DNA of 64,000 nucleotides from Leclercia sp. AS011 (lineage in GTDB: Bacteria > Pseudomonadota > Gammaproteobacteria > Enterobacterales > Enterobacteriaceae). This document shows positions 54,959 to 64,000 of the stretch, piece by piece. Each line of letters begins with the position of its first letter. The first letter of the stretch is position 1. The notes under the pieces were generated by a model. The model was not told where the DNA came from and searched no databases. It saw only the letters and a program-made list of their open reading frames with translations. The DNA lies in the NCBI RefSeq assembly GCF_037152535.1, contig NZ_JBBCMA010000001.1, positions 2,480,001-2,544,000 on the forward strand. Reading direction: 5' to 3'. The translations under genes and the position numbers were made by a program.

Positions 54959-55205
54959 GGTCGCTCCAGAAGAAAAAATCTATCCTCGCACAGTTTTATC
55001 GCCAGGTCTGCGGCCTGTGCGGAAAATCTGAAATGAGAGTGAATTTCACTTAAGTAAAAAATCTGTGATGTGCGGCAAAAATCGCATAACCAGGAGGATT
55101 CCCCAGGCCAAATTACCATCATTCCGATATTGACATCTGCCATGAGCTGTCAAACTCAGCGTGTACAACAGGCATATAGCCAGAAAGAACACTCCGGAGG
55201 TAGTT

Positions 55206-55508
55206 ATGGCAGACTTTACTATGTCGAAGCCGATTTTCAGCACCCGACAACCTAAGACCTCCACGGCAGGAAATATCGCATACGCTCTGTTTGTGCTGTT
55301 CTGCTTCTGGGCAGGATCACAGCTGCTGAACATCCTTGTGCATGCGCCTGGCGTGTATGAACACCTGATGCAGGTGGAAGACACTGGTCGCCCGCGCGTG
55401 GAGATTGGGCTGGGCGTCGGTACCGTCTTCGGGCTGATCCCGTTCCTGGTCGGTCTGGTGGTGTTGGGCGCCATTGCCCTGGTAGTGCGCTGGCGCCGCT
55501 ACCGTTAA
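55206..55508 (+). CDS. yaiY: DUF2755 inner-membrane protein YaiY
   Basis: 100 residues with two or three hydrophobic segments (about 25-45, 70-95) and a basic C-terminus (VRWRRYR). It corresponds to E. coli YaiY by sequence and place. Function is unknown. The ATG at 55206 follows a strong GGAGG; an in-frame ATG 15 codons upstream is not preferred. Its stop overlaps that of yaiW by four bases. Confidence 0.93.
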   Translation: MADFTMSKPIFSTRQPKTSTAGNIAYALFVLFCFWAGSQLLNILVHAPGVYEHLMQVEDTGRPRVEIGLGVGTVFGLIPFLVGLVVLGAIALVVRWRRYR

Positions 55509-56605
55509 TTCAGCGCCATACACTTCGCCCGGCGGTCGTCAACGCGCTGGGCAAACCAGGCGGTGGTCAGATTACGGGTGATTTTCGGGCTCTCAAGCTG
55601 GATCCCCGGCAGCATCGCCTTCGGTAATGTCTTGCCGCTCTTCTGCTCCGCCAGTTTATACACCTGCTGATAAAGCTCGGTTTTCTCAAACGCCAGACTG
55701 TCGCCTTTCGCCAGCTGCTGGTGGATCTCAGTGTCGCTCATCCCCAGCTTGCCTTTCAGCTTGCGCACCGCGAGTTCGGTCTTGCCGGCCTCGCTGCTGC
55801 CATAGACGATCAGATCGCCGTCCAGCGCCAGCTTCACCCCGCTGACGCGGCTGACTGCGTTCTGGAAAGCCGCATTGCGACTGGCATACCAGCCGGCGTT
55901 AAAGTCAGCAAAGCGGTAGAGCGGCACCTCATAGTTGGCGGGATAGTTCAGCAGGTGGTAAGTGCCGAACCACAGCCCGCCGCGCAGGGAGAAGACCTCC
56001 TGGCGCACCGTATTTTCTATTTTCCACGGGTAGCCGTCGGTGTGCTTTTCTGCAAAGGCGATACTCACCTGCATTGGCCCGCCGGTATGAACCGGGTTCA
56101 GGGAGCCAAACAGGGTCTGCCCCATTGGCACCGTCCCGATCATATCGTCGAAGATGGCGCTGAGCTGTTTCTCGGTTTTCACCGTATCCAGCCGCTCGCT
56201 GTAGCTTTTGCCGTTCGGCGAGGTAATTTTCAGCGCGGTGTGGACCAGAAACGCTGGGACGTGCAGCTTCTCGGCCCGGCGGTCAATCTCTTTCCAGGCG
56301 ATCTTGTTCAGCCCCGGCACCACCGGATCGGACTGATACATCGACTCCTGCTGCGCCACCGCCAGCACCGAGCAGATATTCTCCTCGGTAGGGGCAATCT
56401 TCTGGCTCTCAAAGGTTTTCGCCAGCGCCGAGGCCCACTGGTCCCGGTCTTTCACCGTGGCGGGCATTTTTTGCCGCACCACGCTCGCCACATCCACAGG
56501 CTTCTCACCTTTTTTGAGCGGAGCAGCCCCTTTTTCGGCACAGCCCGCCAGCACAAAGGCAGCGAGCAAGGACAGCGGTAACGCACGCGGTACGGTAAAA
56601 GACAT
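55505..56605 (-). CDS. yaiW: DUF1615 outer-membrane lipoprotein YaiW
   Basis: 366 residues. The lipobox LAGC puts the acylated Cys at position 22; the next residue is Ala, predicting outer-membrane sorting. The family domain (about 60-360) contains [18 protein letters not shown], which resembles a lytic-transglycosylase-like Glu region, but no activity is established. In E. coli and Sinorhizobium YaiW works with SbmA in sensitivity to some peptides. It lies 14 bases after sbmA in one operon. Confidence 0.94.
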   Translation of the reverse strand: MSFTVPRALPLSLLAAFVLAGCAEKGAAPLKKGEKPVDVASVVRQKMPATVKDRDQWASALAKTFESQKIAPTEENICSVLAVAQQESMYQSDPVVPGLNKIAWKEIDRRAEKLHVPAFLVHTALKITSPNGKSYSERLDTVKTEKQLSAIFDDMIGTVPMGQTLFGSLNPVHTGGPMQVSIAFAEKHTDGYPWKIENTVRQEVFSLRGGLWFGTYHLLNYPANYEVPLYRFADFNAGWYASRNAAFQNAVSRVSGVKLALDGDLIVYGSSEAGKTELAVRKLKGKLGMSDTEIHQQLAKGDSLAFEKTELYQQVYKLAEQKSGKTLPKAMLPGIQLESPKITRNLTTAWFAQRVDDRRAKCMALN

Positions 56606-56619
56606 AACAACTCCCTGTA

Positions 56620-57840
56620 TTAACTCAACGTATGGGTCACTTCCTGCAGATCCTGACCATCCAGCTCACGTTCGAAACTGCGTAAACGTTTATAAATGGA
56701 CATCAGCTCCACCAGCGTGGTCCATGAACTGATCAGATACTGGAACGAACCCCGTACCTGACCAAACACGTTGGTGATCTGCGTCATCAGACCCAGGGTG
56801 ATAGTACCGGCCACAATCGACGGGAACAGCAGGAACAAGCCGAAAACGTTATCCACCTGCAGATAAAGGATGCGGGCGATGTTGAAATACATGTAGTGGA
56901 AATAGAGGCGGAAATAGTTGCGACGCACCGCGCCGAACAGCTCGCGCACCGTCGGCGGCGAGGCTCGACTGGCATCGTCTTCGCCATAGACCAGCTCTTT
57001 ACGGTAGGCCGCCTCGACGCGCTGGTTTTTGAACTCCAGCCCCGGGAGCTTGATCCCCACCACCGCCAGCAGGCCGGTACCGATCAGCGACCAGACAATC
57101 GCGGCGATCACCAGACCGTACGGCAGATGGCCGACAATCGGCAGATCCGGCACGTGAGCCGACAGCGTCACCAGCACCGGCAGGAAGGCGATCAGCGTCA
57201 TAATGGCGTTAATAAAGCTGACCCCCATGTCCTCCAGGGTGGTGGCAAAGCGCATGGTGTCTTCCTGCACACGCTGGGCGGCACCTTCGATATGACGCAG
57301 CTGCTGCCAGTGGGCCATATAGTATTCGTTCATCGCGGTACGCCAGCGGAACACGTAGTGGCTGACAAAGAAGTTATTCATCACGCCAATAATAACGGCG
57401 ATCAACGCGATCCCGAGGAACACGCCCACTTCGTGATAGAACTGGTTAATGGTGACCTTATGCGGCGCGCTGAGGGCGGTCTGGATCAGATCATAAAACG
57501 GGGCATACCAGGCGTTGACCGCCACCCCGACCTCCACCAGAAACCAGGTGACGAAGATGATCAGCGAGGTGCCGAGAATCGACCAGTACTGCCAGCGGTG
57601 CGGCGAGTAGATAAACCAGAACAGGGCGAAAACCCCGACGCAGAATGCATAGTAAGCATAAAAGAGCAGATAGTCCGGCGACCAGAAACGCGCCGCGCTG
57701 ATGGGCACATCTCCTGTGGCACCGATCAGGCGCGCAAACCCGTCACCGCCACCGGCCTGCCAGAAAATGACAGCGATCAGAGCCCAAATAAAGGCCGAAA
57801 GGAAAAAGGGTCCCGGTTTGGGGAAAAACGACTTAAACAT
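56620..57840 (-). CDS. sbmA: Peptide antibiotic transporter SbmA
   Basis: 406 residues, the E. coli length. It is an inner-membrane dimer with ABC-transporter-like transmembrane domains but no ATPase part, driven by protons. It imports microcin B17, microcin J25, bleomycin and proline-rich peptides. The GxxD/E-rich C-terminal half ([26 protein letters not shown]) is typical of the SbmA/BacA family. A sigma-E-like promoter lies upstream and yaiW downstream. Confidence 0.97.
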   Translation of the reverse strand: MFKSFFPKPGPFFLSAFIWALIAVIFWQAGGGDGFARLIGATGDVPISAARFWSPDYLLFYAYYAFCVGVFALFWFIYSPHRWQYWSILGTSLIIFVTWFLVEVGVAVNAWYAPFYDLIQTALSAPHKVTINQFYHEVGVFLGIALIAVIIGVMNNFFVSHYVFRWRTAMNEYYMAHWQQLRHIEGAAQRVQEDTMRFATTLEDMGVSFINAIMTLIAFLPVLVTLSAHVPDLPIVGHLPYGLVIAAIVWSLIGTGLLAVVGIKLPGLEFKNQRVEAAYRKELVYGEDDASRASPPTVRELFGAVRRNYFRLYFHYMYFNIARILYLQVDNVFGLFLLFPSIVAGTITLGLMTQITNVFGQVRGSFQYLISSWTTLVELMSIYKRLRSFERELDGQDLQEVTHTLS

Positions 57841-57887
57841 AACGCTTCCTTCTTGTAGTTATCGCTACTGCTGTGGACGACGGATTA

Positions 57888-57915
57888 TCAGACCTGTCGG
57901 CCTGGTTTTAGTTCG
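57888..57915 (-). promoter_or_regulatory. Sigma-E-like promoter of sbmA-yaiW
   Basis: On the minus strand CGAACTA (57915-57909), 16 bases, then TCTGA (57892-57888) closely fits the sigma-E pattern GGAACTT-N15/16-TCnnA. It lies about 50 bases before the sbmA start. The E. coli sbmA-yaiW operon is a known sigma-E target. Confidence 0.7.
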
Positions 57916-58116
57916 CCGTCAACCGCCACCTGCGCGGAAAGTAAATGAACCTGACGGGTATCATAAGCGCAATGTCACAAAACATGAGATCGGTAATAGC
58001 GAAATTGTTTGTATTTACCCATGGTTACGTTTTTCACGCTATCGTTATGCTGTTCAGGCCTTTGCAATACGCCGTTTAGTAGTATAAATACGCATACTTT
58101 TTCATTCACTTCATGG

Positions 58117-59295
58117 ATGCTTTCGTTGAAACGTAGTCTGTTACTCTCCGCCGCGCTGTATGCGGCCACCCTCACCTGCGTGCAGGCTGCCCCTGCCCAG
58201 CCGATTGCCGATCCGGCCTTTGCTTCGGATGTGGTCGATCGCTATGCGAATCATATTTTTTACGGCAGCGGCGCAACGGGGATGGCCCTGGTGGCGATTG
58301 ACGGCAACCAGCGCGTATTCCGCAGCTTTGGCGAAACGCGTCCGGGAAACAATGTCCATCCGCAGCTCGACTCAGTGATCCGCATTGCCTCCCTGACCAA
58401 ATTAATGACCAGTGAGATGCTGGTGAAGTTGCTCGATCAGGGTGTGGTGAAGCTGAACGATCCGTTAAGCAAATACGCCCCGCCGGGCGCCCGGGTGCCA
58501 ACTTATCAGGGCGCGCCAATTACGCTCGTCAACCTTGCCACCCACACCAGCGCCCTGCCGCGCGAACAGCCGGGCGGCGCCGCGCATCGTCCGGTGTTTG
58601 TCTGGCCAACCCGGGATCAACGCTGGAACTGGTTATCAACGGCGACCCTGAAATCGGCGCCAGGTTCGCAGGCCGCCTACTCAAACCTGGCGTTCGATCT
58701 GCTGGCCGATGCGCTGGGCACCGCCGCGGGTAAACCTTATGCTCAGCTGTTCGACGAGCAAATCGCCCGTCCGCTGGGGATGAAAGACACCACCTTTACC
58801 CCCTCACCCGATCAGTGCAAGCGTCTGATGATAGCGGAGAAAGGGGCCAGCCCGTGTAACAACACGCTGGCGGCAGTGGGCAGCGGCGGGGTTTACTCCA
58901 CGCCGGGCGACATGATGCGCTGGATGCAGCAGTTCCTCACCTCTGATTTCTATGCACGCAGCAATCAGGCCGACAGAATGCAGACCCTGATTTATCAGCG
59001 CAGCCAGTTAACGCGGGTGATCGGCATGGATGTGCCGGGCCGCGCGGACGCGCTGGGCCTCGGCTGGGTCTATATGGCACCGAAAAACGGTCGTCCGGGC
59101 ATTATCCAGAAAACCGGCGGCGGCGGTGGATTCATCACCTATATGGCGATGATCCCGCAATCTAACGTGGGTGTGTTCGTGGTGGTGACCCGCTCGCCGC
59201 TCACACGCTTCGTCAATATGAGCGACGGCGTGAACCAGCTGGTGACTGAGCTGAGCGAGAACAAGCCGCGGGCGATCCCCGCGTCCTTAGACTAA
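58117..59295 (+). CDS. ampH: D-alanyl-D-alanine carboxypeptidase/endopeptidase AmpH
   Basis: 392 residues of the class C beta-lactamase/penicillin-binding family. A signal peptide (about 1-25) precedes the catalytic domain: the SxxK motif is Ser92-Leu-Thr-Lys95, YSN follows near 190, and KTGGGGG near 340. It trims peptidoglycan peptides and helps recycling; it has little beta-lactamase activity. The ATG at 58117 adds a few residues before the E. coli-like start, where a TTG (58126) stands. It converges on iprA with stops overlapping by two bases. Confidence 0.95.
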   Translation: MLSLKRSLLLSAALYAATLTCVQAAPAQPIADPAFASDVVDRYANHIFYGSGATGMALVAIDGNQRVFRSFGETRPGNNVHPQLDSVIRIASLTKLMTSEMLVKLLDQGVVKLNDPLSKYAPPGARVPTYQGAPITLVNLATHTSALPREQPGGAAHRPVFVWPTRDQRWNWLSTATLKSAPGSQAAYSNLAFDLLADALGTAAGKPYAQLFDEQIARPLGMKDTTFTPSPDQCKRLMIAEKGASPCNNTLAAVGSGGVYSTPGDMMRWMQQFLTSDFYARSNQADRMQTLIYQRSQLTRVIGMDVPGRADALGLGWVYMAPKNGRPGIIQKTGGGGGFITYMAMIPQSNVGVFVVVTRSPLTRFVNMSDGVNQLVTELSENKPRAIPASLD

Positions 59296-59918
59296 TATTC
59301 AGCGGGCAAACGGTTGACGCTAACCAGTTTGCCCCTGTCCATGGTGATGTAGTTCCCCTGCCGTAACGCTGCCAGCACCTCAGCCACCACCGAACGCGAA
59401 ATGCGCGTGCGACGCTGAATGTAGCTCATCACCCCTACCCGCATACGTAACGACTCTTCCCACTGGGCCATATCCAGCAGCGTGGCGCGGATCTGGCTGT
59501 AGGAGTTGTTGCCGACCAGCTGCTTATCGCGGATCTCCATCACCCGGTGGTGCCAGGAGAGCCAGCAGAACGCATCACACCATAAACCGGCCTGTTGGAT
59601 AAGTTGGCGGGCGCTGGCGGCGGGAAGATAGAACCCGGAACAGGGAGATTGCGTCACCAGCAGGTACTCGGTGCTGCAGCCCATCATGCCCGCGTTTATT
59701 CCGAAGATGTAGGGCGCGGCGATCATTTCAACCAGCAGATCATCCTGCTGACGGTGAATACTGAGCGATCCTGACTGCAGCACAACTGTGTAGTGATTTT
59801 CTTCATTGCGCTCTCCCAGCAGCGGAAGCTGGGCAGACAGTTTGAACGGCGTGCTGTGCGCAGAGAGGCACTTTTCGAGCCGGGAGAATTCAGAAATGGG
59901 TTTGGCATACCGGTTCAT
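59292..59918 (-). CDS. iprA: Winged-helix regulator IprA (YaiV)
   Basis: 208 residues: an N-terminal cyclic-nucleotide-binding-like beta-barrel (about 10-115) without an obvious cAMP pocket, and a C-terminal winged helix (about 140-200; RRTRISRSVVAEVLAALRQG). In Salmonella IprA lowers hydrogen-peroxide resistance. It corresponds by place to E. coli yaiV, between ampH and the autotransporter gene. Its target genes are not known. Confidence 0.9.
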   Translation of the reverse strand: MNRYAKPISEFSRLEKCLSAHSTPFKLSAQLPLLGERNEENHYTVVLQSGSLSIHRQQDDLLVEMIAAPYIFGINAGMMGCSTEYLLVTQSPCSGFYLPAASARQLIQQAGLWCDAFCWLSWHHRVMEIRDKQLVGNNSYSQIRATLLDMAQWEESLRMRVGVMSYIQRRTRISRSVVAEVLAALRQGNYITMDRGKLVSVNRLPAEY

Positions 59919-59948
59919 GCAGATCTCAAACCATCCTTAACTGACGCT

Positions 59949-59975
59949 AAAAAGCGGGGAGGCATGCCTCCCCGC
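59949..59975 (-). terminator. Intrinsic terminator of the autotransporter gene
   Basis: GCGGGGAGGCATGCCTCCCCGC (59954-59975) is an uninterrupted palindrome, followed on the minus strand by TTTTTAG. It lies 10 bases after the autotransporter stop. Confidence 0.9.
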
Positions 59976-59985
59976 ATCAGGCGTG

Positions 59986-62760
59986 TTACCAGGTGTATTT
60001 CACACCCAGGTTGGCGCCCCAGTTTTGATCCACGTCACCACCACCGAGGTAAGTGGCATCAGTGTAAGCACTGAAGTTTTTAGTGAAGCTAAACTGTGTA
60101 CCCAGGCCTACCCGCACCGCGGAACCTTTCACACCGTTATCGATGTTGTCACCGTTCACTTTGGCATCTTCACCGGCATCGTCGTAGACATAAGCCAGTT
60201 TGAAGAACGGTGTCAGCGCCTGATCGTCGCCGTAACCGATGGTGTAGCCCGCGTCGAAACCGGCTTCATAACGCATGCTGTCGTAAGACTGGCTGCCTAC
60301 GCGCAGTTTGTTGCTCAGACGGTAATCGTCGCCAGACTGGAACAGACCGGAGATGGCAGCATACGGGGTAAGGTAACCGGCATCGTTCGGTTTCCAGTCG
60401 TATCCCAGTTTCAGCCCAAAGCCCCAGGCGTCGGTCGTGGTGTTGCCATCGACGTATTCGCCATTGCTCATGTTGGCAGAGAGATCGTTATTGAAGCGTG
60501 AGTAGCTCAGGGAGCTGTCGATGAAGACATCGTTAGCAAAGCGCGCTGCGGAGTAGAGCATTGCGGTCTGGCTGTCCTGATCCACCTGGCCACTGCGATC
60601 GTTCATATCGCCTTTGGCAAAGCCCGCGGCCGCACCGAAGATCCAGTCGGCGTTGTTGCCATCAATATGGGTATCGAGACCCACCATGATGCCGCTGACG
60701 TCCTGATCGTAGTGGATAGTGCCGTTATCGCCGTCGAAATTACCGCCGAAGACGTTCACCCATGCGCCACCGTTGTCGGTCAGGCCGTGACGGCTGTTGG
60801 TCAGACGGTTAGCCAGCGCATCCTGCTGCAGATGCCAGATGTTGGTGTTAGCAGACGGAATGCTCAGCGCCATGTTGGCGTAATCGGTCAGGCGCTTCTG
60901 ATTCAGCACCACGGTGTCACCCTGCTGCTGAGCCTGATAGGTATAAGCCCCGAGATCCGCTTTGTTGGCCGCGGTGAAGCTGGCCTGGGTATCCGCGTTG
61001 TTATCGTAAATGCGGACGATCTCTTTGTTTTTGTAGTCGGCAACGGAACCGGTGCCGGTGGCGTTATCCAGACGAACTTTGTAGTTGCCGGACACTTCAC
61101 CGTTCACCGCCAGGTGACCATCCGAATTCAGCGCGATTGTCCCGAAGTCGTACTCTGCCTGGTGGATATCGTTGGTGACGTAGCGAGCGTTGTTCAGATC
61201 GGAATTGAACACGTAGTCGCGGCTGCCAACGTTCAGTACGCCGCCGTCGGTCAGCACCAGTTTGTGGGTGTCGACCTGGCCCAGACCCAGCGCCAGCTCT
61301 GCACGGTTATCCACGGTAATGGTGTTGGCATACAGCTCTGCCGTTTCCTGAGTCAGGGTGGTCAGGCTGGAACTGTCGAGATACAGGCTGTCGGTTGCCA
61401 CGCCACCGGTATCACCGATATTCATGGTTGAGGCGTTGGTCAGCGTGATGCTGTCGGCCAGCAGGCTGGAGTTCTCAACGTTCACCTGCGAACGGTTGTT
61501 GACGGTCAGGGTATCGATGTTGGACTGTTTACGGGTATCCCACTCGGAACCGTTATCCAGCGTGACGTTGAACAGGCCGCTCTGATAAACCTGATTGCCC
61601 ACCAGATGACCGTTGCTGTTGAAGGTCGATTCCGGCCAGATGCTGTTTGGCACCAGGCTACGCCAGTCGACGCTGCTGTAGCCCAGACCATACATCTGAG
61701 ATGGGGTGATCATCTCGACGTTAGAGACTGCCGCACCTACCCACTTACTGCGGTTGGTGAGCGTCAGATCCAGCTTGTCGGTGCCGTCCCAGCCGTTGGT
61801 GGTTGGGTTGTAGACGCCGTCAGCGGTGGTGTCGGTGGCAGGATCGCCAGTCGGGTAGAAGTTGTTATCGAAGGTGCTGGTGAACAGCACATCGCCGGTC
61901 AGGGTGGAGTGATCGAAGTTCGCCGTGGTGCGCATGGCGTTATCTGCACTGCCTGCGGTGACAATCAGTGCCGCATCGTCAGCGCCGGTAGCGCGGCTTT
62001 CGCCGTAATCGCTTGGTTTTGCCGACTGGCCATAGAAGCCGCTGGTGCCCAGATCGCTATAGGCGCCGGAGGTGACGACGGAATCCTTCACCTGCAGGGT
62101 GTTAGTGAAGACATGGCTGTTATCTTCAATGCCGGTGGTGGAATCATAAGGGGTGTTATCCAGCTGGTGATAACCCTGCGTCAGGGTGATCCCGGCGATG
62201 CGGGAGTTATTCTGGATAACGATGTCAGATTCAACGTCGAGGGTAATCGCGTTGCCCAGCGCGTGAGTATCCCAGTAGTGGGTAGTGGTCGTGGAGCCGC
62301 TCACCACGTCGTAAGCGTAATGCTCATAGGTATCATTGACGGTGGTGTTGTCCAGGGTCAGTGCGAAACGATCGTACTGCTGATGCGTCGTACCGTCGGC
62401 GTTCAGACCGCCCGCGCATTCGGTGGTCATGCACTCAGAAGTGATCATCCCGTTGATGGTGCTGTTGGAGATCGACAGGGCATTGGCACGGCCGCCCGCG
62501 CCATCATCCAGGTAATAGGTTGAGATCACGCCGTTTACAGTCGACTTATTGATGACAGGATAGATATCGCCATCGTGCGTCGCACTGGAGTAATTCCAGT
62601 CGGTATATCCGTTATACAAGGCCGAGGTGGCGGTATTATCGTAACCAAAGGTGTTGTAAGTGCTACCAGAAATATCTTTTGCATTGGCCTGAGAAGCGAT
62701 AGCCAGCGTGCAGGCTAATGCAAGTTGAGATACAACAAGTTTCTTTTTCCATGTTTGCAT
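59986..62760 (-). CDS. EhaB/YaiT-type autotransporter (type V secretion)
   Basis: 924 residues. A signal peptide (about 1-27, ending SQANA) opens a passenger of about 620 residues rich in Asn, Thr, Ser, Asp and Gly, with short beta-strand repeats (LTLTNRSKW, VTLDNGSEW, LTVNNRSQV, ITVDNRAEL) typical of a beta-helix stalk. A C-terminal beta-barrel (about 655-924) ends in LGVKYTW, with an aromatic last residue. The N-terminus strongly resembles E. coli EhaB/YaiT, which lies at the same place but is broken in K-12; here the frame is intact. Adhesion or biofilm formation is inferred. The start MQTWKKKL is chosen for its signal peptide and upstream GGGATGACCC. Confidence 0.88.
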   Translation of the reverse strand: MQTWKKKLVVSQLALACTLAIASQANAKDISGSTYNTFGYDNTATSALYNGYTDWNYSSATHDGDIYPVINKSTVNGVISTYYLDDGAGGRANALSISNSTINGMITSECMTTECAGGLNADGTTHQQYDRFALTLDNTTVNDTYEHYAYDVVSGSTTTTHYWDTHALGNAITLDVESDIVIQNNSRIAGITLTQGYHQLDNTPYDSTTGIEDNSHVFTNTLQVKDSVVTSGAYSDLGTSGFYGQSAKPSDYGESRATGADDAALIVTAGSADNAMRTTANFDHSTLTGDVLFTSTFDNNFYPTGDPATDTTADGVYNPTTNGWDGTDKLDLTLTNRSKWVGAAVSNVEMITPSQMYGLGYSSVDWRSLVPNSIWPESTFNSNGHLVGNQVYQSGLFNVTLDNGSEWDTRKQSNIDTLTVNNRSQVNVENSSLLADSITLTNASTMNIGDTGGVATDSLYLDSSSLTTLTQETAELYANTITVDNRAELALGLGQVDTHKLVLTDGGVLNVGSRDYVFNSDLNNARYVTNDIHQAEYDFGTIALNSDGHLAVNGEVSGNYKVRLDNATGTGSVADYKNKEIVRIYDNNADTQASFTAANKADLGAYTYQAQQQGDTVVLNQKRLTDYANMALSIPSANTNIWHLQQDALANRLTNSRHGLTDNGGAWVNVFGGNFDGDNGTIHYDQDVSGIMVGLDTHIDGNNADWIFGAAAGFAKGDMNDRSGQVDQDSQTAMLYSAARFANDVFIDSSLSYSRFNNDLSANMSNGEYVDGNTTTDAWGFGLKLGYDWKPNDAGYLTPYAAISGLFQSGDDYRLSNKLRVGSQSYDSMRYEAGFDAGYTIGYGDDQALTPFFKLAYVYDDAGEDAKVNGDNIDNGVKGSAVRVGLGTQFSFTKNFSAYTDATYLGGGDVDQNWGANLGVKYTW

Positions 62761-63287
62761 TGGGTCATCCCTCCTCAGGGACGTAAGCAAGTTTGTCCGT
62801 AAATACAGTGCAAATATATTGCGAGGAGAATTATGCAGCCTCAAAACAAAATGGTTCAATGAATCCATCAATTATGTCCGGAAACAGACAGAATAATATA
62901 AATACTTTTTGAAATATTTAAAATAATAAAAAACACAATACATATCACGCACTTAAATTCATTCGAAACTAAAGACATGAAAGGTGAAAGATCATTGAAG
63001 GTTATAAAACAAAAGGCAATGAGACATAAAATAAATAAGTCACAAGACGCAAGTAAAAAAAGAATCCCACGAGATTAGGATGTTGCCTGGGCTGGATATA
63101 TTGTTGGCACAGATTTAACTGGCGTAAATAAAGCGTAAACTTATTTCAGCCGATAAAATGAAAACCGGGGAATAATGTCAGGCGACCATGCCCTGCATTC
63201 TGCAGGCTAAACGACAACTTTAGTAAAACAGACATCGGGCATTTCGGGTACACTGACCCTCTTTGATTCACACTCGTCAGGCATATC
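62761..63287. other. AT-rich intergenic region between the autotransporter and hemB
   Basis: 527 bases with no supportable gene on either strand, much richer in A and T than its surroundings (especially 62870-63060). It must hold the divergent promoters of the autotransporter and hemB. A hairpin CCTGCA-TTC-TGCAGG lies at 63192-63206 and a -10-like TACACT at 63249-63254 before hemB. Such AT-rich DNA is a common H-NS target. Confidence 0.6.
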
Positions 63288-64000
63288 ATGAACGATTTAA
63301 TTGCTCGTCCCCGTCGTCTGCGCAAATCCCCGGCTCTGCGCGCGCTTTTTGAAGAGACAACACTGACCTTAAACGATCTGGTGTTGCCGATTTTTGTTGA
63401 AGAAGAGATTGATGACTACAAAGCCATCGACGCCATGCCGGGCGTAATGCGTATTCCGGAGAAACACCTGGCGCGCGAAATTGAGCGCATCGCCAACGCA
63501 GGTATTCGGTCGATCATGACCTTCGGCATCTCCCACCATACCGACGCCACCGGCAGCGATGCCTGGAAAGAGGACGGGCTGGTGGCACGCATGTCGCGCA
63601 TCGCCAAAGACACAGTGCCCGAGATGATCGTCATGTCCGACACCTGCTTCTGCGAATACACCTCCCACGGCCACTGCGGCGTGCTATGCGATCATGGCGT
63701 GGATAACGACGCGACCCTGCTGAACCTCGGCAAACAGGCGGTGGTGGCGGCTGCTGCAGGCGCGGACTTTATCGCCCCGTCAGCCGCAATGGACGGCCAG
63801 GTGCAAGCCATTCGTCAGGCGCTGGACGCGGCGGGCTTCACCGACACGGCGATCATGTCCTACTCCACCAAATTCGCCTCCTCCTTCTACGGTCCGTTCC
63901 GTGAAGCGGCGGGCACCGCGCTGAAAGGCGATCGCAAAACCTACCAGATGAACCCGCTGAACCGCCGGGAAGCGATCCGCGAATCGCTGCTCGACGAAGC
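63288..64000 (+). CDS. hemB: Porphobilinogen synthase (5'-terminal part)
   Basis: About 237 codons of a gene whose family length is about 324; the 3' end lies beyond the window. It condenses two 5-aminolevulinate molecules to porphobilinogen, the first common tetrapyrrole. Zinc ligands Cys120, Cys122 and Cys130 ([14 protein letters not shown]) and the active-site Lys195 ([12 protein letters not shown]) are visible; the Schiff-base lysine (Lys247 in E. coli) is past the end. It is divergent from the autotransporter. Confidence 0.97.
   Translation, partial: MNDLIARPRRLRKSPALRALFEETTLTLNDLVLPIFVEEEIDDYKAIDAMPGVMRIPEKHLAREIERIANAGIRSIMTFGISHHTDATGSDAWKEDGLVARMSRIAKDTVPEMIVMSDTCFCEYTSHGHCGVLCDHGVDNDATLLNLGKQAVVAAAAGADFIAPSAAMDGQVQAIRQALDAAGFTDTAIMSYSTKFASSFYGPFREAAGTALKGDRKTYQMNPLNRREAIRESLLDE

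Noticed and set aside
60667..62523. Long plus-strand frames opposite the autotransporter
   Set aside because: Val/Gly-rich mirror translations of the repetitive passenger; no start signals and no domains.

Overview
The window is a chromosomal segment of a GC-rich member of the Enterobacteriaceae. Gene content and order follow the E. coli K-12 stretch between cyoB and hemB, read in the opposite sense. Protein lengths and catalytic residues match E. coli almost everywhere. Extra genes (a TsaA-type peroxiredoxin, a DUF2339/DUF3999 pair, an extensin-like protein beside ddlA, a VOC/WYL-regulator pair in the yajD position) and the absence of araJ and yajD point to an Enterobacter/Lelliottia/Leclercia-like genome rather than Escherichia. 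The genus call is inference. No tRNA, rRNA, insertion sequence, prophage or CRISPR array is visible.

Layout. 1-2500: end of the cytochrome bo3 oxidase operon (cyoB' C D E). 2500-3300: AT-rich insertion-like segment carrying a 110-residue protein with a bacteriocin-type double-glycine leader and a striking 11-residue repeat. 3300-8320: yajR, yajQ, panE, yajL, thiI. 8500-12600: xseB-ispA-dxs-yajO (isoprenoid/thiamine precursor supply). 12600-16300 (minus): nrdR-ribD-ribE-nusB-thiL, with pgpA missing from its expected place after thiL. 16400-19400: yajI, tsx, then a WYL regulator and a VOC protein. 19400-24900 (minus): queA-tgt-yajC-secD-secF. 25000-30400: acpH, tsaA, and the DUF2339/DUF3999 operon. 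30400-35200 (minus): malZ, proY, brnQ. 35500-42100: phoB-phoR (minus) divergent from sbcD-sbcC (plus). 42100-47800: mak, rdgC, ppnP, aroL-yaiA-aroM, yaiI, proC. 47800-51200 (minus): dgcC, psiF, phoA, iraP. 51400-59300: an MdtG-like exporter, the extensin-like protein, ddlA, yaiZ, yaiY, yaiW, sbmA, ampH. 59300-64000: iprA, an intact EhaB/YaiT-type autotransporter, and the start of hemB.

Regulatory sites readable directly include Pho boxes before phoB and phoA, MalT boxes before malZ, TyrR and TrpR sites before aroL, a sigma-E-like promoter before sbmA, a LacI-family-type operator before tsx, and a perfect palindrome before the VOC/WYL pair. REP/BIME repeats sit after yajL, yajO, tsx and sbcC, and many intrinsic terminators are clear.

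The most unusual item is the double-glycine-leader protein between cyoE and yajR. Its mature part is eight consecutive units of the form [FW]-x-x-F-x-x-x-[SA]-x-x-x, with no export or immunity gene beside it. The missing pgpA and the palindrome-controlled VOC/WYL pair come next.
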